Made by a program: the position numbers and the translations under genes. 32,395 nt of DNA from an uncultured Bacteroidota bacterium (lineage in GTDB: Bacteria > Bacteroidota > Bacteroidia > Chitinophagales > Saprospiraceae), in assembly GCA_937872515.1 (NCBI GenBank), contig CALMSX010000023.1, positions 1-32,395 of the forward strand. Direction: 5' to 3'. The notes beneath the pieces were generated by a model, which had not been told where the DNA came from, did no database searches, and worked only from the letters and a program-made list of their open reading frames with translations. Shown here one piece after another: positions 1-8,187 of this stretch. Within the stretch, counting starts at the first letter, position 1, and each line of letters opens with the position of its first letter.

Positions 1-27
1 CAACTCGACAGAAAAGAAGCACGAACC

Positions 28-157
28 GGTAACAGGCGTTTGGCTCAATGGCGGGTGACGTGGTTAATTGAACATTCTACCTCGCATCAACTTTTGTGGT
101 GTATTGACAGTTTTGTGCTCCGAAATCCGCCACTGCGCCAAGCGCCCAAACGTTACC
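28..157. repeat. Imperfect palindromic element, copy A (left edge of defence island)
   Basis: Two arms, 28-54 and 127-157, are reverse complements with a few gaps: both read GGTAAC, then a G-rich step, then TTGGC..CA.TGGCGG. About 70 bp of loop lies between them, including TGTGGTGTATTGACAG. A related sequence in the same orientation appears at 10771-10830, after the defence operon. It does not fit an integron attC site, because the arm ends do not match RYYYAAC/GTTRRRY. I recall such intergenic palindromes as frequent in Bacteroidota genomes, but that is memory, not something shown here. Confidence 0.7.
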
Positions 158-160
158 TGT

Positions 161-516
161 AAGCCTAAAAGAGGACACGACAAAAATTTACGGACAACAA
201 TAAAATAAGCGGATTAACAAGGACAAACCAATATGGCAGATGGCCAACAACATAAAAACGAAACAACAAACGGACAACTATTAAGCCAACACTCATTACC
301 GACACTTTGTTTTTTATCTTTTTTCTGCCCCAAATTTTTAAAATCAAATTTATGCCTGCTTGCAAGAGGCACACCGTGCCAGCACGAGGGCGAGTTTGGC
401 TTTGCAACTACCCACAAAGCCATCCCAACGCTAAGCTCAAAAAGCCCCTTTATAGCCAGCGTTGAAAAACACTTAACGAAACTTGTTAATAAAATACTTG
501 AAAAATGTTCAATATA
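161..516. other. Gene-free spacer between palindrome and defence operon
   Basis: About 350 bp with no convincing gene. The + strand is notably poor in G and rich in A and C. Open frames exist on both strands (for example 233-550 + and 214-522 -), but their translations are low-complexity and mutually overlapping, with no recognisable domain, signal peptide or usual start context. The stretch resembles the equally G-poor spacer at 10543-10770 that precedes the other palindrome copy. Confidence 0.5.
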
Positions 517-549
517 TTGCACATTTTATTTTAATAATTACTACATTTG
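517..549 (+). promoter_or_regulatory. Candidate Bacteroidota promoter of the defence operon
   Basis: TTG at 517-519 followed after 22 bp by TACATTTG at 542-549 matches the Bacteroidota housekeeping pattern (TTG at -33 and TAnnTTTG at -7). It would start transcription near 555, giving a leader of about 50 nt before the ATG at 605. It is the only clear match between the palindrome and the first gene. The XRE protein encoded two genes later is a plausible controller of it. Confidence 0.5.
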
Positions 550-562
550 ACAAATTAAATAA

Positions 563-588
563 TTTAACAGCGGGGGCAACGCTATAAA
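563..588 (+). other. Hairpin in the leader of the defence operon
   Basis: TTTA..AGCG, a loop GGGGCAA, then CGCT..TAAA forms a small stem-loop between the candidate promoter and the first start codon. The GCTATAA part also appears at the beginning of the palindromic elements at 24551 and 25612, so this may be a leftover of the same repeat family. No U-run follows, so it is not an obvious terminator. Confidence 0.35.
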
Positions 589-604
589 CTCTGCAACAAT
601 AATA

Positions 605-1003
605 ATGAAACCAAATAAGACTGGACAGTTAGTAAAGTTTCACACTCCTTACCCAGATGAAGACCCACAACAAAGGTATGTTATTTTGGAAATACATTTT
701 GACGTAGAAAGACCAAGAGCACTAATAAAAGAACTCAATGGAGGCAGGCCCTTTGCTTCAAGTATAACGGTATTGGTTGAAGATCTTGAAGTTGTTGAAG
801 TTGAAACAGCTGACCTCATAGGTCGCCAAGTTACTATCAACAAAGCAGAATATTCACAAGCGAATGGAAAGGTTGTAAAAGTAAGTAAACAAAAAATTTT
901 AGTTGACTTAACTAAAGGTGTAAAGGGAGTTGAAACAAATGTATGGATGACAATTGAAGACGAAAGCGGTAAAGAACATACAGGAGCATTATTTGTGATT
1001 TAA
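605..1003 (+). CDS. Small SH3-like two-domain protein at head of defence operon
   Basis: 132 residues, soluble, no signal peptide, mostly beta-strand by eye. I read two similar halves: residues about 7-66 (GQLVKF ... VLVEDLEVVE) and about 69-132 (LIGRQVTI ... GALFVI), each with the glycine-turn and Val/Leu alternation of a small SH3/KOW-like barrel. I do not recognise a named family. It is first in the operon, 11 bp before the XRE gene, so it is probably co-transcribed with the regulator and the modification genes. A role as regulator, adaptor or nucleic-acid-binding accessory factor is possible, but nothing in the sequence decides this. The ATG at 605 follows the candidate promoter by a short leader and no upstream in-frame start is better placed. 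Confidence 0.75.
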   Translation: MKPNKTGQLVKFHTPYPDEDPQQRYVILEIHFDVERPRALIKELNGGRPFASSITVLVEDLEVVEVETADLIGRQVTINKAEYSQANGKVVKVSKQKILVDLTKGVKGVETNVWMTIEDESGKEHTGALFVI

Positions 1004-1014
1004 AATCCTATCAT

Positions 1015-1254
1015 ATGACCGGAGAATTAATAACTACTGAAAATCAAATTAAAGATTACCGGATAAAACTTGGCGACAAAATTCGAACTGTCCGAGAACG
1101 AAGAGGCTACAGCCAGGAGCAATTAGCCGATCTGATGAACATTAACCGTTCGACCATTTCAAAAATCGAAAACGGAAAATTCAGTATTACGGTAGACTAC
1201 CTTGTGCGATTTTCTATTTTTCTTGATTTTGAATTTAAAGTAATTGAAAGGTAG
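1015..1254 (+). CDS. XRE-family HTH regulator, probable controller protein
   Basis: 79 residues, essentially one Cro/C1-type helix-turn-helix (residues about 17-74). The signature is clear: KIRTVRERRGYSQEQLADL, then INRSTISKIENGKF with the recognition helix, then a C-terminal helix. Size and position next to a methyltransferase and a Vsr gene match C (controller) proteins of restriction-modification systems, which delay expression of toxic functions after the module enters a new cell. That role is inferred from context. It lies 11 bp after the SH3-like gene and 3 bp before vsr, so all are likely on one transcript. An alternative is a general XRE repressor of the whole cluster. Confidence 0.85.
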   Translation: MTGELITTENQIKDYRIKLGDKIRTVRERRGYSQEQLADLMNINRSTISKIENGKFSITVDYLVRFSIFLDFEFKVIER

Positions 1255-1257
1255 GCA

Positions 1258-1695
1258 ATGACAGACGTACATGACAAGGCTACCAGAAGCTATAACATGA
1301 GTCGAATCAAAAGCGAAAACACTAAGCCAGAACTTTTAGTTAGAAAGTTTCTTTTTGCAAAAGGCTTTCGTTACAAGCTACACGATAAAAAATTATCTGG
1401 AAAGCCGGATATTGTTTTGCCAAAATTAAGAACAGTAATCTTTGTTCACGGATGTTTTTGGCATGGACATGATAACTGTAAGTATTTTGTTGTGCCTAAA
1501 ACAAGGACAGATTGGTGGTTGCAAAAAATCAAAGGTAACAAGAGCAAGGACGAGGAAAATTTATTAAATTTGAAGCAGAAAGGTTGGAATGTTTTAAGCA
1601 TCTTTGAATGTGAATTAAAAGTAGCATATCGCGAGAAATCACTCAACAATATATTAATAAAACTTAACAGAATATCACTGTCAATTCAATCATGA
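1258..1695 (+). CDS. vsr: Very-short-patch-repair endonuclease Vsr
   Basis: 145 residues, close to the usual 130-156 of Vsr. The N-terminus has the family start pattern (MTDVHDKATRSYNMSRIKS). Catalytic residues align with the E. coli enzyme by number: Glu25, Asp51 in SGKPDIV, His64 in FVHGCFWH and His69; the Cys/His zinc-site residues (C66, H71, C74) and the TRTDWW segment are also present. Vsr nicks 5' of the T in T:G mismatches that arise when 5-methylcytosine deaminates, and so protects methylated sites from C-to-T mutation. The gene ends inside the methyltransferase start (ATGA overlap), the usual partnership with a C5 cytosine methylase. All key residues are intact, so it should be active. 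Confidence 0.95.
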   Translation: MTDVHDKATRSYNMSRIKSENTKPELLVRKFLFAKGFRYKLHDKKLSGKPDIVLPKLRTVIFVHGCFWHGHDNCKYFVVPKTRTDWWLQKIKGNKSKDEENLLNLKQKGWNVLSIFECELKVAYREKSLNNILIKLNRISLSIQS

Positions 1696-2933
1696 GTAAA
1701 CTCAATTACATAGACCTTTTTGCTGGAGCAGGCGGACTTTCAGAAGGTTTTATACGTGCAGGATTTACACCTATTGCACACGTAGAAATGAATAAGGATG
1801 CTTGTGATACTATTAAAACCAGAACAGCTTATCACTGGTTAAAAGAGAATAAGAAAACCAGAATTTATAATGATTACCTTAAATCTGAAGCTAAAAACAA
1901 AGAAGAGCTTTGGGAAAAAGTTCCCGAACATTTAATCAATTCAGTCATTAACAAAGAAATTTCAGAAAACACATTGCCTGAAATTTTCAAGACAATTGAT
2001 AAGGAATTGAACGGAAAAAAAGTTGATTTAATTATTGGTGGTCCGCCTTGTCAGGCTTATTCTGTCGTTGGTCGTGCAAGAAAAGATATGGAAAGCGACC
2101 CTCGTAATCATTTATACAAACATTATGTAAAGTTTCTTGAAAAATACAAACCTAAGATGTTTGTGTTTGAAAATGTGCCGGGCATTTTATCTGCAAAAAA
2201 CGGTGAGTATTTAAGCAAAATTTTCAAGGCTGTAAGAAATGCTGGTTATGAAGTAAGCCTTCCAAACAACAAATATAAAGTGCTCAATGCAAAAGATTTT
2301 GGAGTATTGCAAGACAGAAAAAGAGTAATCATTATTGGATGGAGGAAAGAGTTAAATTTAGAGTATCCTGAATTTGAAATAACTGAACACAACTTTCAAA
2401 TTTTAAAAGATTTGTTTTCAGATTTGAAGCCATTAAAAAATGGACAAGGTACTCTAAACGCAGTTGAATATGCAAAGCCGACAACAGAATATCTAAAGCA
2501 AACAAATATTAGAAATGGTGCAGAGTTTGTGACACAACATATAGTAAGGCCCAATAATGATAATGATTTAGAAATTTATCAAATTGCAATTGACCAATGG
2601 AACAATGGCAAAAGATTGAATTATGCTGAGTTGCCAAAAAGACTAATCAAACATTCAAATACTAATTCATTTGTAAATCGTTTTCAGGTTGTAAATGGTA
2701 AAGGTGTCTCACACACTGTTGTTGCTCATATTGCAATGGACGGCCATTATTACATACATCCTGATAAAAAGCAGAATCGTTCAATAAGTGTAAGAGAAGC
2801 TGCAAGAATACAATCATTCCCCGATGATTATTTCTTTGAAGGATGTAGGACAGCCGCCTTTAAACAAATAGGCAATGCCGTTCCTCCTTTGATGGCTCAA
2901 AAAATTGCAGAAAAAATTAGGGATATGATATGA
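1692..2933 (+). CDS. dcm: DNA (cytosine-5) methyltransferase
   Basis: 413 residues. Ordered C5-MTase motifs are visible: I, DLFAGAGGLSEGF at 8-20 (AdoMet binding); IV, GGPPCQAYS with catalytic Cys120; VI, ENV at 160-162; VIII, QDRKRV at 207-212; X, QIGNAVPP at 392-399. The target-recognition region would be about 225-360. A roughly 70-residue insertion separates motif I from IV, as in several family members. It transfers a methyl group to C5 of cytosine within a site that cannot be read from sequence alone. The gene overlaps vsr upstream and the GHKL ATPase downstream by 4 bp each. Here it is probably the modification component that marks self DNA for the system encoded downstream. The symbol denotes the Dcm-like family, not specificity for CCWGG. 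Confidence 0.95.
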   Translation: MSKLNYIDLFAGAGGLSEGFIRAGFTPIAHVEMNKDACDTIKTRTAYHWLKENKKTRIYNDYLKSEAKNKEELWEKVPEHLINSVINKEISENTLPEIFKTIDKELNGKKVDLIIGGPPCQAYSVVGRARKDMESDPRNHLYKHYVKFLEKYKPKMFVFENVPGILSAKNGEYLSKIFKAVRNAGYEVSLPNNKYKVLNAKDFGVLQDRKRVIIIGWRKELNLEYPEFEITEHNFQILKDLFSDLKPLKNGQGTLNAVEYAKPTTEYLKQTNIRNGAEFVTQHIVRPNNDNDLEIYQIAIDQWNNGKRLNYAELPKRLIKHSNTNSFVNRFQVVNGKGVSHTVVAHIAMDGHYYIHPDKKQNRSISVREAARIQSFPDDYFFEGCRTAAFKQIGNAVPPLMAQKIAEKIRDMI

Positions 2934-4408
2934 GCACTCTTGATTACACTAAATATCAAACAACATCTGCAATTCCAGAAGCCTCATCAATGATTGAGAC
3001 TTTTCGTGCAATTGGATACAACATAGAAACAGCTATTGCCGACATCATTGATAACTCTATTTCAGCTAATGCAAAGAACATCTGGATAAATTTTAAATGG
3101 AAAGGTTCTAAAACTTGGCTTGCTATTAAGGATGACGGAATTGGAATGAATGATGCAGAGCTAATTCAAGCAATGCGACCTGGATGTAAAAATCCACTTC
3201 AAGAACGTAACCAAAAAGACTTAGGACGTTTTGGATTAGGTTTAAAAACTGCGTCATTTTCCCAAGCAAGAAGACTTACTGTTATAAGCAAAAAGGCAGA
3301 TTACAATTCTGTTTTTTGGACTTGGGATTTAGATTTTATAAATAAAACGGGGACTTGGGATTTGATAAAATTTTTACCCGATGAAAATTTAGAAACTGAA
3401 ATTTCTAGATTGACAACTGGTACCATCGTTTTGTGGAATGATATTGACAGAGTTGTTAAAGATTTTAACCAAGTCGATAGCAAAGCCGAATTCAAGTTTA
3501 ATCAAACTATGGAGCAAGTGAAAAAGCATCTAGCAATGGTATTTCACAAGTTCATTGAGCAAGGTAAAATCAATATTTATTTTCAAGATAAAAAGGTTAA
3601 TGCTTGGAATCCTTTTCTTAGTAATGAAAAAGCTACACAAGAATTTCCACCTGAAAAGATTCAAAATGGAAAGGTTAAAATAGAAGGCTTTGTTTTACCT
3701 CATAAATCGAAAATTTCGGAAGAAACCTATAAAAATGCAGAAGGTGTAAAAGGCTGGAATGAACAACAAGGTTTTTATATTTATAGGAATGAACGTTTAC
3801 TTCTAGATGGTGATTGGTTGGGACTTTTTAGAAAGGAAGAACATTACAAATTAGCAAGAATACAAATTGAATTGCCTAATACACTTGATGAATCTTGGCA
3901 AATTGACATAAAAAAATGTATTGCACGACCGCCTTTAGTCTTTCGTGAGCAAATTAAAGCATACGCATTAAAAGTGCGACAACAAGCTGTTGAGGTTTAT
4001 CGTCACAAAGGAAAAAGTGTGAAACAAATTTCAGGACAAAAATTTGTTCCACTTTGGGTTGATCACAAACGAGGGGATAAATGGTTTTACAAAATCAATC
4101 GTGAGAATCCAATTTTGGCGAAAATAAAAGAACAAGCCAAAAAAGATTCTGACAAAGCTATTGAAATGCTTTTGCGATTTATTGAAGAAACAATACCGTC
4201 GAAATCAATTTACATAAAAGAGAGTGAACAGCCTGAGTTACAGGGAACACCTTTTGAAGACACAAATCACGAAATAATCAGAACCACAATGCAAGCAATG
4301 TACTCTAGTTTAATTAAGCAGGGAAAAACAGATAAAGAAGCAAAAGCGATTATTTCAAATATAGAGCCATTCAACAATTTCGTTCACTTTCTTGAATTTT
4401 TGAAATAA
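2930..4408 (+). CDS. MutL/MORC-like GHKL ATPase of R-M defence system
   Basis: 492 residues. The N-terminal GHKL fold is clear: N-box ADIIDNSISA at 37-46, the DDGIGMN loop at 68-74, and GRFGLGLKTASF at 99-110, the ATP-lid glycine motif. A MutL-S5-like transducer region follows (about 190-360). The general base that is Glu in MutL corresponds here to Asp38; I recall Asp at this position in other bacterial members of this group, so it may be normal rather than inactivating. Such ATPases in restriction-modification loci were described as relatives of eukaryotic MORC proteins and probably act as ATP-driven DNA clamps. The 4-bp overlap with dcm and 5-bp gap to the Z1 gene indicate translational coupling. 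Confidence 0.88.
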   Translation: MSTLDYTKYQTTSAIPEASSMIETFRAIGYNIETAIADIIDNSISANAKNIWINFKWKGSKTWLAIKDDGIGMNDAELIQAMRPGCKNPLQERNQKDLGRFGLGLKTASFSQARRLTVISKKADYNSVFWTWDLDFINKTGTWDLIKFLPDENLETEISRLTTGTIVLWNDIDRVVKDFNQVDSKAEFKFNQTMEQVKKHLAMVFHKFIEQGKINIYFQDKKVNAWNPFLSNEKATQEFPPEKIQNGKVKIEGFVLPHKSKISEETYKNAEGVKGWNEQQGFYIYRNERLLLDGDWLGLFRKEEHYKLARIQIELPNTLDESWQIDIKKCIARPPLVFREQIKAYALKVRQQAVEVYRHKGKSVKQISGQKFVPLWVDHKRGDKWFYKINRENPILAKIKEQAKKDSDKAIEMLLRFIEETIPSKSIYIKESEQPELQGTPFEDTNHEIIRTTMQAMYSSLIKQGKTDKEAKAIISNIEPFNNFVHFLEFLK

Positions 4409-4413
4409 TATTT

Positions 4414-7197
4414 ATGATACAACAAGTAATTAAAACTATTCGAACTCTACTACCAACAACAAGTTCAGTTACCAAACAAGAAATTGAACAAGCAGTTGAT
4501 TTTGCTTTAATGATGCCGATTTATAAAGAACTTGACCGAAATTATTTGATTCGTGAAGTTGAATCGTTGTACAATATCCGAATGGACGATTTCCGAATAA
4601 TTGAAGATGAAGAAAGACGGACCCCTTGGATTGGCAATGCAAAAGCAAATATCACATGGAGCTTTTGGAACAGATATAGAGATTATTTACAGATTGAAAA
4701 AAACTATTCTGATACAGTATTAAATCAAATTGACAAACTCACAGATAGAACACTTGACGGTCTTTTCAATCCAACTGAAATAATCATAGTTGGCAAAAAA
4801 GGTTTAGTTGTAGGACAAGTTCAATCAGGTAAAACATCAAACTATACAGGATTAATTTGTAAAGCGGCTGACGCTGGATATAAATTGATTATAGTTTTAG
4901 CTGGTATTCACAACAATTTAAGAAGTCAAACACAGCTTCGTTTAGACGAAGGATTTTTAGGTTTTGATACTCAACATCAAAGAGCTTACAATGAAAATGG
5001 AGTTGTAATTGGAGTAGGAAAAATAAATCAAATAGGGGTTGCACATTCTCTAACATCAAGTCTTGATAATGGAGACTTTGCGACAAAAGCAGCTGATTCA
5101 TTGGGTGGCTTTAGTTTCAATACAGCCGAGCCAATTATAGCAGTCGTAAAGAAAAACCCAAAAGTTTTAGAGCGTCTACATACTTGGTTGAGTGCAAAAG
5201 CAGAAACAGTACCGGACGGCACGAAGAAAATAAGAAGTAAATCGTTGTTGCTTATTGATGATGAAGCAGATAACGCCTCTATCAACACAAACAAAGATGA
5301 AGATACTGCAACAAGAATAAATCAGCATATTAAAAACATTCTGAATTTGTGTGAAAGAAGTGGTTATGTTGGTTACACAGCAACACCATTTGCAAACATC
5401 TTTATTCCGATTAAAGAGGATGATTTATTTCCTAGAGACTTTATCGTCAACATTCCAGCACCGAGTAACTATATCGGACCTGAAAAAGTTTTTGGAATTG
5501 AAGTTTTAGAAGATGATGATGATGAAAACGATTCAGTTTTACCGATTGTAAACCGTGTTGATGATTATAGAGATTTTATTCCAAATGGACACAAAAAAGA
5601 CGATCAATTCCCTACTGAACTGCCAGCTTCAATAAAAACAGCAATAAAGTGTTTCATTTTGACTTGTGCAATTAGAAAATTAAGAGGGCAAGAGAAAGTG
5701 CACAATTCAATGCTTGTTCACGTTAGCCGATATACACGCTGGCAAAAACAAATCAAAGAACTAGTTGAGAACTCTTTCAATATTTATCGTCTAGGAATTG
5801 AATTTAATAGTTCATCAGTACTTAATGAACTTAAAAGAACTTTTGAAGAAGACCACGAATACACCATTTCACACGTTGGTGAAACAATAACAGAAAGATA
5901 TAAAAGTTATAAAACAGTTTCACAAATCATTCTTGATACAATACCTAATGTTGATTCGCATGTAAGCATTCACAATTGGGAAGAATTGCTTCCGCATTTA
6001 TATAGTGCAACTGCAAAAATTCAAGTTCGAGAAATTAACGGTGGTTCTAGTGATGCATTAAATTATTTTGATCACAAAGATGGCCTCTCAGTTATTGCTG
6101 TTGGTGGCGATAAACTTTCAAGAGGTTTAACTTTAGAAGGTTTGTCCGTAAGTTATTATTTGCGTGCTTCCAGAATGTACGATACATTAATGCAAATGGG
6201 GCGTTGGTTTGGCTATCGCCCAGGTTATGTTGATTTGTGCCGATTGTTTACAAGTCGAGAATTAAATGAATGGTTTTGCCATATTACACTAGCAAGCGAA
6301 GAATTAAGAAGCGAATTTGAATATATGTCAGACGTTGCAGGAAGTACACCTGAACAATATGCTTTACGTGTTCGTACCCATCCCGGAGTTTTACAAATTT
6401 CTGCTTCAAACAAAATCCGAAGAGCTGTAAACGTAGATATTTCTTGGGCTGGACGATTAGTTGAATCATATCAGTTGCAAAAAACACCAAAAATTGTTCA
6501 ATCGAACCTAGAAGCAACAAAGAGTTTAATCAATTCATTGCCTTCAAGTTTTGCAGCAAAAGACAATCATATTCTTTGGAAAAATATTTCAGCAGATTTG
6601 GTGAAACCATTCTTTCAGAATTTCAAAGTTTCCGAAAGTTTAAAAAAAGTTGACCCTTTAAATCTGCTTAGCTTTATCGATATTTCCAACAGAAGTGGCG
6701 AACTGATAAATTGGAACATTGCAATTCGCTTTAAAAAAGACGCTGAATTTAATTACAGTTTAAATTCAACAAACGGCATTTCCCAGATTGGTTGTATTGT
6801 TAGAACAAGTGACCCTGAAAAAAATGACAATCACAATTTGAATATTAGAAAGAATCACATCATTAGTCCAAAAGATGAATTTTTTGATTTAACAGATGAA
6901 GAATACAAAAAAGGATTAGAGCGAACTAATGAACTCAACAAAGATTATAAAAATGATTTCCCAAAAGGTGAAATTGTTCGTAATGAAATTAGAAAACCCA
7001 CAACAGCATTATTGATACTTTACTTTTTAAATCCTGAAAAAGCAGGTTATAGCGGTAGCGAACCAATAGTTGGTTTTGCGGTAAGCTTCCCAAGAAGTAT
7101 TGTAAATCCAACCGTTCAATTTGCAGTTCACGAGCAATTACTTTCAAGATTTGACATTAACGATGATGTAGAAAACGACAATACAGATGAAGATTAA
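4414..7197 (+). CDS. Z1-domain superfamily-2 helicase-like ATPase
   Basis: 927 residues. Walker A GQVQSGKT at 134-141, Walker B/DEAD-like LIDDEAD at 280-286, the SF2 motif YTATPFAN at 321-328, GDKLSRGLTLEG at 565-576 and QMGRWFGYRPGY at 594-605 with a probable arginine finger at R597. These are the diagnostic blocks of the Z1 family (Pfam lists it as an endonuclease Z1 domain, though the visible motifs are of an ATPase). It likely translocates or remodels DNA in the restriction step together with the GHKL ATPase and the PD-(D/E)XK protein. The last codons overlap the DUF4420 gene by 11 bp. An acidic patch (EDDDDEND, about 367-374) lies between the two lobes. The helicase motifs are unbroken. 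Confidence 0.92.
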   Translation: MIQQVIKTIRTLLPTTSSVTKQEIEQAVDFALMMPIYKELDRNYLIREVESLYNIRMDDFRIIEDEERRTPWIGNAKANITWSFWNRYRDYLQIEKNYSDTVLNQIDKLTDRTLDGLFNPTEIIIVGKKGLVVGQVQSGKTSNYTGLICKAADAGYKLIIVLAGIHNNLRSQTQLRLDEGFLGFDTQHQRAYNENGVVIGVGKINQIGVAHSLTSSLDNGDFATKAADSLGGFSFNTAEPIIAVVKKNPKVLERLHTWLSAKAETVPDGTKKIRSKSLLLIDDEADNASINTNKDEDTATRINQHIKNILNLCERSGYVGYTATPFANIFIPIKEDDLFPRDFIVNIPAPSNYIGPEKVFGIEVLEDDDDENDSVLPIVNRVDDYRDFIPNGHKKDDQFPTELPASIKTAIKCFILTCAIRKLRGQEKVHNSMLVHVSRYTRWQKQIKELVENSFNIYRLGIEFNSSSVLNELKRTFEEDHEYTISHVGETITERYKSYKTVSQIILDTIPNVDSHVSIHNWEELLPHLYSATAKIQVREINGGSSDALNYFDHKDGLSVIAVGGDKLSRGLTLEGLSVSYYLRASRMYDTLMQMGRWFGYRPGYVDLCRLFTSRELNEWFCHITLASEELRSEFEYMSDVAGSTPEQYALRVRTHPGVLQISASNKIRRAVNVDISWAGRLVESYQLQKTPKIVQSNLEATKSLINSLPSSFAAKDNHILWKNISADLVKPFFQNFKVSESLKKVDPLNLLSFIDISNRSGELINWNIAIRFKKDAEFNYSLNSTNGISQIGCIVRTSDPEKNDNHNLNIRKNHIISPKDEFFDLTDEEYKKGLERTNELNKDYKNDFPKGEIVRNEIRKPTTALLILYFLNPEKAGYSGSEPIVGFAVSFPRSIVNPTVQFAVHEQLLSRFDINDDVENDNTDED

Positions 7198-8182
7198 ACA
7201 AATTTGGGACGACTTAGCAAACGATAAATCACTTATTAGCGGTTTGTTGTTTCGTAGATACTCAGGTGCGGTAAAACCTAATGTATATATTGCTTTACAA
7301 CATCCAGAAAAATATTTGTGTATTTATGTTGCAATAAGTAAAACTACGGAAGTAAACATTTCTAGTTTTTCAAACTTGCAAGAATTACAAGTTGATTTAT
7401 TTGCTTCACCAAATGAAGTAGACAAAAACAGTTTGATTTTCAAACTGCTCAATTTTGAGCATAAAGACATTTTCGCTGTTCTTTGTGAGGATTTAATTAC
7501 AAGTATTTCAGAAGAAACCAATGAAAAAAGAATCATTCGTGAAGTTCTAAATCGTTTTGAGAAATGGAAATCACTGTTCAATAAAATTGGTTTGCAAGGT
7601 TTAATACCTGAGGAACAAAGAGGTTTGTTTGGGGAACTTTATTTTTTGAGGAAGCTCTTACAGACAACAAACAATTTTCTACCTATTATAAATACTTGGA
7701 CTGGAGCTGAAAAACATATTCGTGATTTTCAAAGTGGTTCTTGGGCAGTGGAGGTAAAGACTACACACGGTAACAATCATCAAAGAATTCAAATTAGTAG
7801 TGAAAGGCAATTAGACACAACAAATCTAGAGGATTTGTTTTTGTATCATATTTCTCTGGAACAGCAACAAAATTCAGGTGAAACACTGAACGATATAGTA
7901 GATTCAGTAATAGAAGTTTTAAGGGCTGAAATAATTGCTCTAAACAAGTTTAAAAGTAAAATATACGAAGTTGGATATTTTGATTTGCAACGCAATTTAT
8001 ATAAAAATGTAGGCTACCACATTCGCCAAGATGAATTCTATAAAGTAGAAAAAGATTTTCCGAGAATTGAAGAGAATGATTTACGCATGGGTGTTGGTGA
8101 TGTTAAGTATTCAATTATTTTGTCTCAATGTGCAATTTTTTCAATTAGTGAATCCGAAGTGTTTAACACTGTAATACCTTAA
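7187..8182 (+). CDS. PD-(D/E)XK nuclease-fold protein, DUF4420 type
   Basis: 331 residues. The nuclease-fold signature is in the middle: Glu150 in RGLFGELYFL, Asp180 in HIRDFQ and the E-x-K pair Glu189/Lys191 in WAVEVKTTHGN. Spacing and surrounding hydrophobic strands fit the DUF4420 family found between Z1 and AIPR genes in MutL-type restriction-modification loci. It is the best candidate for the DNA-cutting subunit; that is inferred from fold and context. The start at 7187 lies inside the end of the Z1 gene (11-bp overlap). The stop is followed after 5 bp by the AIPR gene, so the order is tightly conserved. Confidence 0.88.
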   Translation: MKIKQIWDDLANDKSLISGLLFRRYSGAVKPNVYIALQHPEKYLCIYVAISKTTEVNISSFSNLQELQVDLFASPNEVDKNSLIFKLLNFEHKDIFAVLCEDLITSISEETNEKRIIREVLNRFEKWKSLFNKIGLQGLIPEEQRGLFGELYFLRKLLQTTNNFLPIINTWTGAEKHIRDFQSGSWAVEVKTTHGNNHQRIQISSERQLDTTNLEDLFLYHISLEQQQNSGETLNDIVDSVIEVLRAEIIALNKFKSKIYEVGYFDLQRNLYKNVGYHIRQDEFYKVEKDFPRIEENDLRMGVGDVKYSIILSQCAIFSISESEVFNTVIP

Positions 8183-8187
8183 TTCAA

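Noticed and set aside
28..157. Integron attC site
   Set aside because: Palindromic, but arm ends do not match the RYYYAAC/GTTRRRY core sites and no integron integrase is present.
214..550. Overlapping frames on both strands before the defence operon (102 and 105 codons)
   Set aside because: Mutually overlapping, no domain, composition-driven translation and no start context; more likely spacer.
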